Source: an uncultured Eubacterium sp. (GTDB lineage Bacteria > Bacillota > Clostridia > Eubacteriales > Eubacteriaceae). Taken from it: a stretch of 14,396 bases of DNA. The stretch is taken from positions 1-14,396 of the forward strand of contig CACZTE010000228.1 of the NCBI GenBank assembly GCA_902784045.1, read 5' to 3'. The translations under genes and the position numbers were made by a program. Positions 1-6,757 of the stretch are shown one piece after another; the first letter of the stretch is position 1; the number at the start of each line of letters is the position of its first letter. Under the pieces are notes generated by a model, which searched no databases, was not told where the DNA came from, and saw only the letters and a list, made by a program, of their open reading frames with translations.

Positions 1-267
1 GTGAAAACGCTCCGGCGCGCCGACATAACTCGTCCAATCCTCGCTGGAATCGTCAAAACTCCGGGGCACCTGCCCGGACTGCGGCTTACCGATGAGATCA
101 AAAGCCTTATCCACCTTCACAATAAAATCCACATTGTTGCCGAAAGGAATATCTTTTTTCAGCGCGATGCCGCAAATACGGCCCGCGAAGCGCTCACCCT
201 CACATTCATCAATGAGCAACCGAACGCAATTATCCACAAATTGTAAACTCTGCTTCACTTTATTCAT
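1..267 (-). CDS. Small uncharacterised protein, 3' end beyond window
   Basis: Reading the minus strand from an ATG at 267 gives 89 codons with no stop before the left edge, so the gene is 3'-partial. It starts MNKVKQSLQFVDN and contains a run GERFAGRICGIALKKDIPF, followed by DKAFDLIGKPQSGQ, PRSFDD and a final YVGAPERFH. The ATG overlaps the stop of the upstream regulator in an ATGA arrangement, which implies translational coupling and a shared transcript. The layout (GR...I.F...DK.FD.IG.PQ...RSF) resembles short uncharacterised Firmicutes proteins I have a general memory of, but I cannot name the family. There is no signal peptide or membrane segment in the visible part, so it is probably cytosolic. 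A functional link to the regulator is inferred only from coupling. Confidence 0.75.
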   Translation of the reverse strand, partial: MNKVKQSLQFVDNCVRLLIDECEGERFAGRICGIALKKDIPFGNNVDFIVKVDKAFDLIGKPQSGQVPRSFDDSSEDWTSYVGAPERFH

Positions 268-1499
268 GCGGTTGTATCCTTTTCTTCCACTTCACAAAAA
301 CTAAAAGTTAATTTGGTATGCAATTTGCGCGACGTGTCATAAAAGCGCTTTTCGATACGCTTGATAACCCGTTTGGTGGTTTCGTATTGACAAGTCGGCA
401 GCAGCACGATATACTGCGAGCCGCTGTACTGGCTCACCACGTCGCCGGAACGCAGGCAGTGATACAGCACATCCTCCAGCCTGATCATGCTCTCACTGAC
501 AATATCCAGATAGGCCTTGCTGCTTGACGCCAGCGTCGCTGTGGGCTCCACCGTCACCAGAAGCAAAAAGACCGAAATGCCGAGACGGCCGGTGCGTCTG
601 CTCTCCAAATGATAGATTTTTTTAAAGACGCCGTATTCGCAGATAAACGCGCCGTGTTCCTCATCCTTGGCCAGGTCCTTGACGATGGCGCTGATGTCCA
701 TTTCCTGGGTATTGGTCTCCTCAAGCAGCTTCAGATAGATATCGCGCAACTCTTCCGACGGTGAGACGCCCAGATTTTCATAGAGCAGACTCTTGGCTTC
801 CTGATAGTGATCCAGAGCCATTTTGGTTTTATTCTGCGCCACCAGCACACGAATCATCGCCGTATGCAGTTCCTCATCCAAAGGTTCAATGCGCAGCGCC
901 GCGTTGCACCAGTCCGCCATGTCATCATAACGCTTATCCGCCTCCAACATGGCAATGAGCTTTTTGACAGAGCTTAAATAGGCACTTTGATAATAGGTGC
1001 CCAACGTGACCACCCAATAATCGCTTTCCAACATCGGCAAAAAATCGCCCTTGTACAAAGAGAGCCCCTGCTGATAGAGCAGGATTTTTTCCTCCCGGGA
1101 GTGGGAGAGCGCCGCGCGCTTGAGATATTCGTCAAAATTCTCAGCGTCAATCACCAAACCAATCTCTTGATTCCAATGATAAGCGCCGCGACCGGTGATA
1201 ATAAAATCATCGACGCCCCATATTTTTTTGAGCAGCGTCCGCAGACGGTACATCAAATTTTTAAGCGCCCCGGCCGGGTTGTTGCTGCTGTCATCGGGCC
1301 ACAATGCTTCCGACAGCTCCAAGACTGTCATTTCCTGGCGATGATGCATAATGACATAAGAAAAAAGCCTAGTAAGCATGCGGGAGCGGATCTGTTCTTC
1401 TTTGAGTATCTGTCCCATCCCTTCAACAACGAACGTGCCGAAGGTGGTGACATGCAATGTCCTTTGCTGAGGTTTCGCAGAATGATTCGTTATTGCCAT
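264..1499 (-). CDS. BTAD-domain transcriptional regulator with degenerate GGDEF-like C-terminus
   Basis: The 411-residue protein has three parts. Residues about 15-112 look like an OmpR/SARP-type winged helix (TFGTFVV start, ALWPDD, AGALKNLMYRLRTLLKK helix). Residues about 118-262 form a BTAD-like helical repeat domain (YKGDFLPML, EPLDEELHTAMIRVL, then the LLYENLGVSPSEELR motif). Residues about 285-405 resemble a GGDEF fold, but the signature position reads SGSQY (359-363), so cyclase activity is very unlikely and the domain may be a sensor or dimer module. The ATG at 1499 follows a GAGGA ribosome binding site by about 7 nt and a TATAAT promoter. It is coupled to the next gene by ATGA. By family it is a DNA-binding transcription factor. 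The adjacent surface and pilus operons are the natural candidate targets, but that is inference. Confidence 0.88.
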   Translation of the reverse strand: MAITNHSAKPQQRTLHVTTFGTFVVEGMGQILKEEQIRSRMLTRLFSYVIMHHRQEMTVLELSEALWPDDSSNNPAGALKNLMYRLRTLLKKIWGVDDFIITGRGAYHWNQEIGLVIDAENFDEYLKRAALSHSREEKILLYQQGLSLYKGDFLPMLESDYWVVTLGTYYQSAYLSSVKKLIAMLEADKRYDDMADWCNAALRIEPLDEELHTAMIRVLVAQNKTKMALDHYQEAKSLLYENLGVSPSEELRDIYLKLLEETNTQEMDISAIVKDLAKDEEHGAFICEYGVFKKIYHLESRRTGRLGISVFLLLVTVEPTATLASSSKAYLDIVSESMIRLEDVLYHCLRSGDVVSQYSGSQYIVLLPTCQYETTKRVIKRIEKRFYDTSRKLHTKLTFSFCEVEEKDTTA

Positions 1500-1540
1500 A
1501 GTATTATCCTCTTCGAAAATCTGCCGTAATCATTAAAACT

Positions 1541-1569
1541 ATTATACACGATTACAAACGGTAATACAA
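1541..1569 (-). promoter_or_regulatory. Promoter of the BTAD regulator
   Basis: On the minus strand a perfect -10 TATAAT (1546-1541) lies 17 bp from a weak -35 TTGTAT (1569-1564). The predicted start is near 1534, which leaves a leader of about 35 nt before the ATG at 1499. The assignment rests on the perfect -10 and correct spacing. Confidence 0.6.
1551..1565. promoter_or_regulatory. Inverted repeat ATTAC-N5-GTAAT in promoter spacer, possible operator
   Basis: ATTAC at 1551-1555 and GTAAT at 1561-1565 are perfect inverted half-sites separated by 5 bp. They lie almost wholly between the -35 and -10 of the regulator promoter. A protein bound there would block or reshape polymerase binding, so autoregulation is possible. 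Short AT-rich palindromes also arise by chance. Confidence 0.35.
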
Positions 1570-1830
1570 GGTCATAAACAACGAAAATAAAATGAAACCA
1601 TGTGACAGATGGCATTATTTGATAAAAACGCGCAATTTTCTTGTCTTAAATGACATTTATTACAACTGAAAAAAATCGATTCCTAAAAGAACACAACCGC
1701 GAACCTCAAAAGAAAAAGCATTGAGGAACCAAAACCTCGTGAGCAAATAGAAAATCTTCCCTAAAATCGATCATGCGTCTTTGTGTTGAATCGGGCTATG
1801 AAAACACATCGCGTCTGCCTGCCCAATAAA

Positions 1831-1852
1831 AAATCCGGCACAAGCCGGATTT
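1831..1852 (-). terminator. Rho-independent terminator of the surface-protein operon
   Basis: A perfect 9-bp stem (AAATCCGGC / GCCGGATTT) with the loop ACAA is followed on the minus strand by TTTTTTATTG. It lies about 30 bp past the stop at 1883 and closes the three-gene surface operon, insulating it from the regulator gene. Confidence 0.85.
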
Positions 1853-1882
1853 GTTAAATCTTATTTTCGCGATGTACGCGTT

Positions 1883-2764
1883 TTATTTTTCATTTTTTCT
1901 GCGTTTCTTGGCGATGATGAGATAAATCACCGACCCGAGAATGAGCAGCACACCGATGCCCGCCATGGGGAAGAACCATGTCGGCAGCGCCTGTTGGTTG
2001 TTGTTCTTCGGGAGCTGCTGATTAGCCAAAGGCACATCATTGTCATCAACGGTTGTGGTTTCACCGGCCTGATTGACCGCATTGGCGTCCGCGCCGGGCG
2101 TACCCGCTGTGAGGGCGCCGTCGGCACCTGTCGCGCCTGCCGCTGTGCCGGCTGTGGCGCCGCCGGTGGTGGTCACCGTCGCGCCGCCGGGCACGACAAC
2201 GGTCTGAATTTGATCAACAACGTTGGGTGACGCGGTGGACGTATAGACAAAGGTGATTTCCGTGCTCTTTTCGCCTTCGGCGGGTTTGACCACGGTGACG
2301 GTCTTAGACGGCTGATCGACAGCATAGCCGGCGATTTCCGGCGCGTATTCCGTCACGCTGACACCGGACTGGGTGAGTTTGACGCTTTGGGTGGCCAGCT
2401 CGTTGCCGAAGGTGTCCACATAGTGAACATGATAGACCGCTTCGTTGATAATGCGTTTATATTGCGCGACATAGGTGGCGCGTTCTGTGACAGGGTTTTC
2501 GATTTCCGGCGACCAACCGGTGCAGTACCAGCCCGATTCGCAATTGACGCGGATTTGGGAGGTGTCGAGGTTGGTGTTGTAGGGCACTTCGGTTTCATAG
2601 CTGACACCCTGATCGATGTTGGCATAACTGATGGTGCCGTGGGCGCCGCCTTTAAAGGAAATCTGATAAGAATCCGCCGCGAAGGCCGAGCCGGAGAACA
2701 GAGCGGCCGCGGCTAGCAGCACGACGAAAAGGACGGAGGATGTGAAAACTTTTTTCATTTTCAT
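1883..2764 (-). CDS. Secreted, membrane-anchored MucBP-type surface protein
   Basis: The 293-residue precursor begins with a signal peptide (MKMKKVFTSS, hydrophobic to about 28, probable cleavage after SAFA). Residues about 32-103 form a repeat of the InlB-B/SHIRT-like type (HGTISYANIDQG, CTGWSPEIENPV, TYVAQY). Residues about 109-175 match a MucBP domain (YHVHYVDTFGNELA ... APEIAGYAVDQPSKTVTVVK ... ITFVYT), a fold linked to mucin or glycan binding. An Ala/Gly/Thr-rich stalk spans about 193-235, followed by VPLANQQLPKNN, one membrane helix (about 264-285) and a basic tail KKRRKNEK. No clear LPXTG is present, so it may simply be membrane-anchored. It is the last gene of the operon, overlaps the preceding stop by ATGA and has AAGGAG upstream. 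Ligand unknown. Confidence 0.85.
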   Translation of the reverse strand: MKMKKVFTSSVLFVVLLAAAALFSGSAFAADSYQISFKGGAHGTISYANIDQGVSYETEVPYNTNLDTSQIRVNCESGWYCTGWSPEIENPVTERATYVAQYKRIINEAVYHVHYVDTFGNELATQSVKLTQSGVSVTEYAPEIAGYAVDQPSKTVTVVKPAEGEKSTEITFVYTSTASPNVVDQIQTVVVPGGATVTTTGGATAGTAAGATGADGALTAGTPGADANAVNQAGETTTVDDNDVPLANQQLPKNNNQQALPTWFFPMAGIGVLLILGSVIYLIIAKKRRKNEK

Positions 2765-3486
2765 GATTGATCTCCTTCATTGCGTTTTCTGCGAACGACC
2801 ACAACGGCAATCAGCACAATGGCAACCACCGCGAGGAGCAGGGCGATCATGAGCATCGCTCCCCCGTTCACGCCGGTATCCGGTGAAGAGGAACTGCTGC
2901 CGCGGGTCACGGTCTTAACAATGCGGTTAATCATGGTGCCGCCGTCATTGGACACCGGCGCGCCGGCGCTGAAGACGAATTGCACCTTCCCTTCTTTGGC
3001 CTGATAGGTATCGTCGGTGGAGTCGCCGTCAAGTTTGAGGTTGATAGAAACCGTATCGGTTTGCCCCGGCACCATGGTGTCGAGAAGAATGTTGTTGTCT
3101 TCGGTGAGATATTCGGAACCGACGGAGATATTTTGTTTGTCCTGGCTGCTGCCGCCGATGACGGTGCTGAAAAAGACCTGACCGTTTTTGCTGATATTAA
3201 AATCGTAAACGGCGTTTTTATCCCCTTGTTCGGCGATGTTGTTTAAAATTTCAGCGCTCATGAAGAAGTCGACATTTTGTTTGTCGTTGTTGGAGAGCGT
3301 CAGGGTGAGATTGCGTTCTTCACCGGGAACCATTCCCGTAAAGCCGCCGGTGGCCGATCCCGACACATCTTTGACGAATTTTTGTGTGTCACCCTGGAAA
3401 ACCAGATTTTCCGCCGCGAAAGCCGGTGTGCACACAAAAGCGAGCATCGCGATGAGCACCGCGCCGATGAAACATAGCTTTTTCAT
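2761..3486 (-). CDS. Secreted surface protein with SPDTG sortase-type C-terminal signal
   Basis: The 241-residue precursor has a signal peptide (hydrophobic 6-22, AFA just before residue 25). Its middle is beta-rich, with phrases typical of extracellular Gram-positive proteins that keep membrane proximity: MVPGEERNLTLTLSNND near 52-68 and TMVPGQTDTVSINLKL near 137-152. The C-terminus is a classical sorting layout: a serine linker, SPDTG at 201-205, a hydrophobic helix (about 209-231) and basic RRKR. SPXTG-type signals are known substrates of some clostridial class B sortases, so covalent wall attachment is plausible. No sortase lies in the window. The gene sits 14 bp after the TasA-like gene and overlaps the MucBP gene by 4 bp. 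GGGAGGAG precedes the ATG. Confidence 0.82.
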   Translation of the reverse strand: MKKLCFIGAVLIAMLAFVCTPAFAAENLVFQGDTQKFVKDVSGSATGGFTGMVPGEERNLTLTLSNNDKQNVDFFMSAEILNNIAEQGDKNAVYDFNISKNGQVFFSTVIGGSSQDKQNISVGSEYLTEDNNILLDTMVPGQTDTVSINLKLDGDSTDDTYQAKEGKVQFVFSAGAPVSNDGGTMINRIVKTVTRGSSSSSPDTGVNGGAMLMIALLLAVVAIVLIAVVVVRRKRNEGDQS

Positions 3487-3500
3487 GATAGGCTCCTCCC

Positions 3501-4175
3501 TTAATCATGCTGTTCGACAGGCATCGACGTCATCACACCGTTGTTGTCGAAATTGGCAACCACGCCCCATTCGGCCAGCATGGCTTCTTTGTCGCCGATG
3601 GACTGCACGCCGTACGCTTTGTATTTGATCTCAGTGGAGAGACCCGCGTATTTGTTGCTGTTTTCAGTAAGCTTGTCCGCCAGAATCGTAAAAGCGTTCA
3701 TCACGTTGGACGTTTGGGCGCCAGGCTGAAGCGGACGCTTGTAATAACAAACAACCTGTTCGCCGTTGGGATCGCTGGTGTCGTCGATGAACCAATCACT
3801 GCCGGAGGTGTCGGTGACGATACCGATTTCTCTCGGATCGATATCAGGCACTTTTTTCCCGTCGCGGTACCAGCTACGATTGATGATGACGCGGACATAA
3901 GCATCCTGACTGCCGTCGTTTCGGACGGCTACCCGTTCATCGATCTGCGCGCCTGGCATACCGGCATAGGCAATGCCGCCGGAGGTTTTGCCATCGCCCT
4001 GCATAATCTGGCCGTTTTCACCGCCTTCTTGCACAAGGGTGATATCCAGCGTTTTCGTCGACACATCTTCCTGCGTGCTCGCCGAAGTGTAGAACGACGC
4101 GAATGTTATCGCCATGACAAGCAAAAGCACGCCGATCAAAATGGGAATGAGAATTTTTTTAACTTCCTGCTTCAT
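3501..4175 (-). CDS. TasA/CalY-like (SipW-dependent type) surface or matrix protein
   Basis: The 224-residue protein has an N-terminal membrane or signal segment (residues about 8-28) ending in FASFYTSAST, followed by TLDITLVQEGG. Inside are AVRNDGSQDAYVRVIINRSW (about 83-102), DWFIDD and YYKRPLQPG, and a late AFTILADKL ... KAYGVQSIGDKEAMLAEWGV. The order (ASF.TSA start, a ...N.G...YVR segment, a terminal A-Q-like ...A...W motif) matches the TasA/CalY family. Members form biofilm fibres or act as camelysin-type surface proteins, usually processed by SipW-like signal peptidases; none is in this window. It is the promoter-proximal gene of the operon, with GGAAAGGGAG upstream. Whether it makes fibres cannot be told from sequence. 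Confidence 0.75.
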   Translation of the reverse strand: MKQEVKKILIPILIGVLLLVMAITFASFYTSASTQEDVSTKTLDITLVQEGGENGQIMQGDGKTSGGIAYAGMPGAQIDERVAVRNDGSQDAYVRVIINRSWYRDGKKVPDIDPREIGIVTDTSGSDWFIDDTSDPNGEQVVCYYKRPLQPGAQTSNVMNAFTILADKLTENSNKYAGLSTEIKYKAYGVQSIGDKEAMLAEWGVVANFDNNGVMTSMPVEQHD

Positions 4176-4240
4176 TTTTCGCTCCCTTTCCGAAATGATT
4201 GATTAGAATATGGTTGGAATCATTTGGCTTTTTTTGAAAT

Positions 4241-4270
4241 TTTATCGTCAAAACCCGATGCTTATGTCAA
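4241..4270 (-). promoter_or_regulatory. Promoter of the TasA-like surface operon
   Basis: On the minus strand a perfect -35 TTGACA (4270-4265) is followed after 18 bp by GATAAA (4246-4241, 4 of 6 matches). The predicted start near 4234 gives a leader of about 60 nt. A second possible -10 (TATACT, 4307-4302) lies farther upstream, 10 bp from the direct repeat at 4318-4335, and could serve an activator-dependent promoter. Confidence 0.55.
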
Positions 4271-4317
4271 AATGCGCAGTTTTTCCGATACTTTTGCCAT
4301 AAGTATACCCCGTCTTT

Positions 4318-4335
4318 GTCACACCAAAGTCACAC
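4318..4335. repeat. 7-bp direct repeat GTCACAC-N4-GTCACAC, possible activator box
   Basis: GTCACAC occurs at 4318-4324 and exactly again at 4329-4335, separated by CAAA, a period of 11 bp or one helical turn. Classical SARP regulators (the same winged helix-BTAD architecture as the gene at 264-1499) bind heptameric direct repeats with 4-bp spacers placed just upstream of a -10. On the minus strand the repeat ends 10 bp before TATACT (4307-4302). On the plus strand it lies 20 bp before the -35 of the lipoprotein promoter. Function is inferred from geometry only. Confidence 0.45.
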
Positions 4336-4354
4336 GGCATTTTTTTTTCGGGGA

Positions 4355-4383
4355 TTGCGTTATTCCTCATTTAACCTTATAAT
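4355..4383 (+). promoter_or_regulatory. Promoter of the lipoprotein (and possibly pilus) genes
   Basis: TTGCGT (4355-4360) and a perfect TATAAT (4378-4383) are separated by 17 bp. Transcription would start near 4390 and leave a leader of about 68 nt before the ATG at 4458. The -35 is weak (3 of 6), consistent with a need for an activator. Confidence 0.6.
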
Positions 4384-4457
4384 ATTTTATAACGATAACG
4401 TATAGGATTTCAAGCAAAATCTTGGATTCCGCCTAAATTTCCAAAGGTGGGTAACAG

Positions 4458-5369
4458 ATGAGAATACATTTGAAAACTGAATATGTTTTGACATGTCTCA
4501 TATTGCTCACCCTCACCCTTGCGCTTACAGGCTGCGGCGGCGGATCATCGGGAGGCAATCGGGACAACACACCGAAGGTGCTCACGCCGACGCCGGACGG
4601 CGCTGTGGCCTATAACGGGCCCTCGACCAACATCGACGCCTCTCACACCGATGAAGGCTATGTGATGGTACAGTACACCGGCGCCTCTGACAAGCCCAAG
4701 CTTCAAATCGCCATGCCCAACGGCAACACCTACACCTACGACATCAACGGCGAATGGAACGCTTTTCCTTTAACCGGCGGCGACGGCACCTACACCCTCA
4801 CGGTGCTCGAGCACGCTTATGCCGATCAATACACCACAGCTTTCACCCAGCCCGTAGACGTGGCCATCAAAAACGCCTACGGCCCCTATCTCTACCCCAA
4901 CATCTACGTCAAGTTCACACCGGAATCGGCCTGCGTGGCCAAGGCAGCGGAATTGGCAAACGGCTGCGGCAACGATATCGACGTCATCACCAACGTTTAT
5001 GACTACGTCACCAAAAACATCACCTATGACACCGCCAAAGCCCAAACGGTTGATACCGGCTATGTTCCCAACGTGGACGAGGTGATGGCGTCGGGCACCG
5101 GTATCTGCTTTGACTACACGGCTCTCATGGCCGCGATGCTGCGCTCCCAGGGCATCCCCACACGGCTTGAAGTGGGATATGCCGGCACCGCTTATCACGC
5201 CTGGCTTTCGGTCTATACCGAAGAGACCGGCTGGATTGACAAAGCCGTCGAGATCAAAGGCTCCGACTGGACGCTGATGGATCCGACGCTGGCCGCCAGC
5301 AATGATAATTCCGCCGTGGCCGATTTCATCGGAGACGGCAGCAGCTATCAGCCGCGGTTTGTGTATTAA
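4458..5369 (+). CDS. Lipoprotein with transglutaminase-like (papain-fold) domain
   Basis: The 303-residue precursor has a lipoprotein signal: hydrophobic 9-24 and lipobox LTGC with the lipidated cysteine at residue 26, followed by a Gly/Ser-rich tether. Residues about 60-138 are a beta-rich segment. The C-terminal half is a transglutaminase-like domain with the expected triad: Cys217 in ASGTGICFDYTALMAAML, His247 in GTAYHAWL and Asp275 in WTLMDPTLA. In bacteria this fold includes proteases, amidases and cross-linking enzymes, so the reaction is unknown. It would act outside the membrane, on surface protein or wall. AAAGGTGGG precedes the ATG. It is divergent from the surface operon and 178 bp ahead of pilC, so co-transcription with the pilus genes is possible but not shown. 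Confidence 0.88.
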   Translation: MRIHLKTEYVLTCLILLTLTLALTGCGGGSSGGNRDNTPKVLTPTPDGAVAYNGPSTNIDASHTDEGYVMVQYTGASDKPKLQIAMPNGNTYTYDINGEWNAFPLTGGDGTYTLTVLEHAYADQYTTAFTQPVDVAIKNAYGPYLYPNIYVKFTPESACVAKAAELANGCGNDIDVITNVYDYVTKNITYDTAKAQTVDTGYVPNVDEVMASGTGICFDYTALMAAMLRSQGIPTRLEVGYAGTAYHAWLSVYTEETGWIDKAVEIKGSDWTLMDPTLAASNDNSAVADFIGDGSSYQPRFVY

Positions 5370-5390
5370 GGCAAGGTGAGGTGATCGACA

Positions 5391-5410
5391 ATTAACAACA
5401 TTAATCCAAG
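5391..5410 (+). repeat. Direct repeat copy 1, ATTAA-N5-TTAAT core
   Basis: This 20-bp element matches 5519-5538 at 17 of 20 positions. Each copy contains the palindromic core ATTAA-N5-TTAAT (here 5391-5405). It lies just after the lipoprotein stop codon. It could be a protein site or a duplicated junction remnant. Confidence 0.5.
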
Positions 5411-5518
5411 CGCCCCGCCTGTGCGGCAACGCATACAACACGCGTCAGACCATGTCAAAGGGACGTCATCACATTGAATATCAGTCACATCTATATAGAA
5501 ATGAAAATTTTAACGCAG

Positions 5519-5538
5519 ATTAACAGTATTAATCAAAG
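5519..5538 (+). repeat. Direct repeat copy 2, overlapping the pilC ribosome binding site
   Basis: Second copy of the 20-bp element, with core ATTAA-CAGTA-TTAAT at 5519-5533. It ends within the AAAGGAG ribosome binding site of pilC, so a bound factor here could affect expression of the pilus genes. No good sigma-70 promoter was found between the two copies; TTGAAT at 5474 and TATATA at 5492 are too close together. Confidence 0.5.
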
Positions 5539-5547
5539 GAGAGTAAT

Positions 5548-6744
5548 ATGAAATTCGGTCGAAAACGTCAAGAAGCCAAACCGGCCACCGAACCCCAAAC
5601 CGATGTTTCCGTTGCCGCCGCGGAAAGCGACGAAAGCCAATACATCGAAGGTTATTACGGTGATGAAAAGGCCATGGCCGCCAAGAAAAAGAAAATCAAT
5701 CAGGCCAAGCTCAACAACACCGAAGTCGCCACCTTCTGCAGCCAGATGGCCATGGTCGTCAAATCCGGGATTCCCACCGTTGAGGGCATCCATATCATGA
5801 TGGGCGACGCCGGCAAACTCGGCAGCCACGGCAAAGCCATTCTGGAAGTCATTGAAGACGCGTTGGACGGCGGTCTGGCCTTTTCCGACGCTTTGGAGGA
5901 AACCACCGTTTTCCCCGACTACGTCACCGAAATGATTCGCCTCGGCGAGAGCGCCGGGAAACTCGACGAAGTCCTCGACTCCCTCACCGTCTACTACAGC
6001 CGTGAGGAAGCCATCGCCAAAGGCGTCAAATCCGCCGTCACCTATCCGATGATCATGATCGGCATGATGTTGATCATCGTCCTCGTGCTGATGGTCAAGG
6101 TGATGCCGATGTTCAACGAGGTCTTCTCCATGCTCGGCGCCGAAATGTCGGGATTCTCACTGGCCATTTTGAACGCCGGCAACATCATCAGCCGCTATTC
6201 CGTGGTTTTTGTTGTGCTGCTCGCCATCATTCTGGTCATTGTGCTCTATCTCGCCAAAACCGAAAACGGCCGCAAAAAATTCTCGACCTTTGCTTCTAAA
6301 TTTGTCCTCACCCGGGGCATCAACCTCAAAATCGCCCTCGGCCGCTTTGCCAACGGACTGTCCATGACCTTGACTTCCGGACTCGATCCCACCCAGTGTC
6401 TGGAGCTTGTGGACGCGCTCACCGATCATCCCGTCGTCAAAGAAAAAATCAAAGAAGTTCAAACCGCCATGGAAGAAGGGGTCCCTTTCTCCGAAGCGCT
6501 GATCAACACACAGCTGTTCAGCGGTATCTCCAACAGCATTCTCTCCATCGGCGACAAATCCGGCGCCATGGATAAGGCGATGAACGACATCGCCATTCAA
6601 TACAGCAACGAAGTGGACGAAGCCATCGAGCGCATGCTCTCCATACTTGAGCCGACCCTCGTGGCCATCATTTCTGTCATTGTCGGGCTGATTTTGCTTT
6701 CGGTCATGTTCCCGCTCGTCGGCATCATGTCCAATATCGGCTAA
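5548..6744 (+). CDS. pilC: Type IV pilus / type II secretion inner-membrane platform protein PilC/GspF
   Basis: The 398-residue protein has a charged, low-complexity N-terminus (1-50) and two T2SSF repeats, about 58-185 and 262-392. Each repeat shows the family pattern: FCSQMAMVVKSGIPTVEGI then MIRLGESAGKLDEVL in the first, and FANGLSMTLTSGLDPTQCL then ILSIGDKSGAMDKAM in the second. Membrane helices lie at about 163-186, 215-236 and 367-393. PilC/GspF couples the cytoplasmic ATPases to pilin assembly or removal at the inner membrane. Length is normal for the family. AAAGGAG lies 7 nt before the ATG. It is the first clear pilus gene, with the next gene 13 bp downstream. Confidence 0.93.
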   Translation: MKFGRKRQEAKPATEPQTDVSVAAAESDESQYIEGYYGDEKAMAAKKKKINQAKLNNTEVATFCSQMAMVVKSGIPTVEGIHIMMGDAGKLGSHGKAILEVIEDALDGGLAFSDALEETTVFPDYVTEMIRLGESAGKLDEVLDSLTVYYSREEAIAKGVKSAVTYPMIMIGMMLIIVLVLMVKVMPMFNEVFSMLGAEMSGFSLAILNAGNIISRYSVVFVVLLAIILVIVLYLAKTENGRKKFSTFASKFVLTRGINLKIALGRFANGLSMTLTSGLDPTQCLELVDALTDHPVVKEKIKEVQTAMEEGVPFSEALINTQLFSGISNSILSIGDKSGAMDKAMNDIAIQYSNEVDEAIERMLSILEPTLVAIISVIVGLILLSVMFPLVGIMSNIG

Positions 6745-6757
6745 TGGGAGGCTCGCT

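Larger units (their letters stand above)
1500..1882. other. Intergenic region between regulator and surface operon
   Basis: These 383 bp hold the regulator promoter at the left and the surface-operon terminator at the right. The middle (about 1570-1825) is AT-rich with only minor symmetry: AAATGACATTT near 1650 and CCTCAA...TTGAGG at 1704-1726 (6-bp stem, 11-nt loop). Short open frames here, such as an 18-codon plus-strand frame ending just before the hairpin, lack ribosome binding sites. I see no convincing gene. Confidence 0.6.

Noticed and set aside
987..1529. Plus-strand frame of 180 codons opposite the BTAD regulator
   Set aside because: Antisense to a gene with recognisable domains and its own promoter and ribosome binding site.
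3507..4202. Plus-strand frame of 231 codons opposite the TasA-like gene
   Set aside because: Shadow of the minus-strand gene; composition (many HH, VV, DD) is typical of antisense frames and its start has no ribosome binding site.
4770..5441. Minus-strand frame of 223 codons opposite the transglutaminase-like lipoprotein
   Set aside because: It is antisense to a gene with signal peptide, lipobox and catalytic triad; no ribosome binding site, and the translation is His/Gly/Val-rich without a domain.
5453..5524. 23-codon plus-strand frame in the lipoprotein-pilC gap
   Set aside because: No ribosome binding site and no recognisable sequence.
5370..5547. Possible c-di-GMP riboswitch ahead of pilC, expected in some clostridial pilus operons
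   Set aside because: The conserved GEMM core sequences and tetraloop-receptor pattern were not found by eye; nothing similar was seen in the other leaders either.
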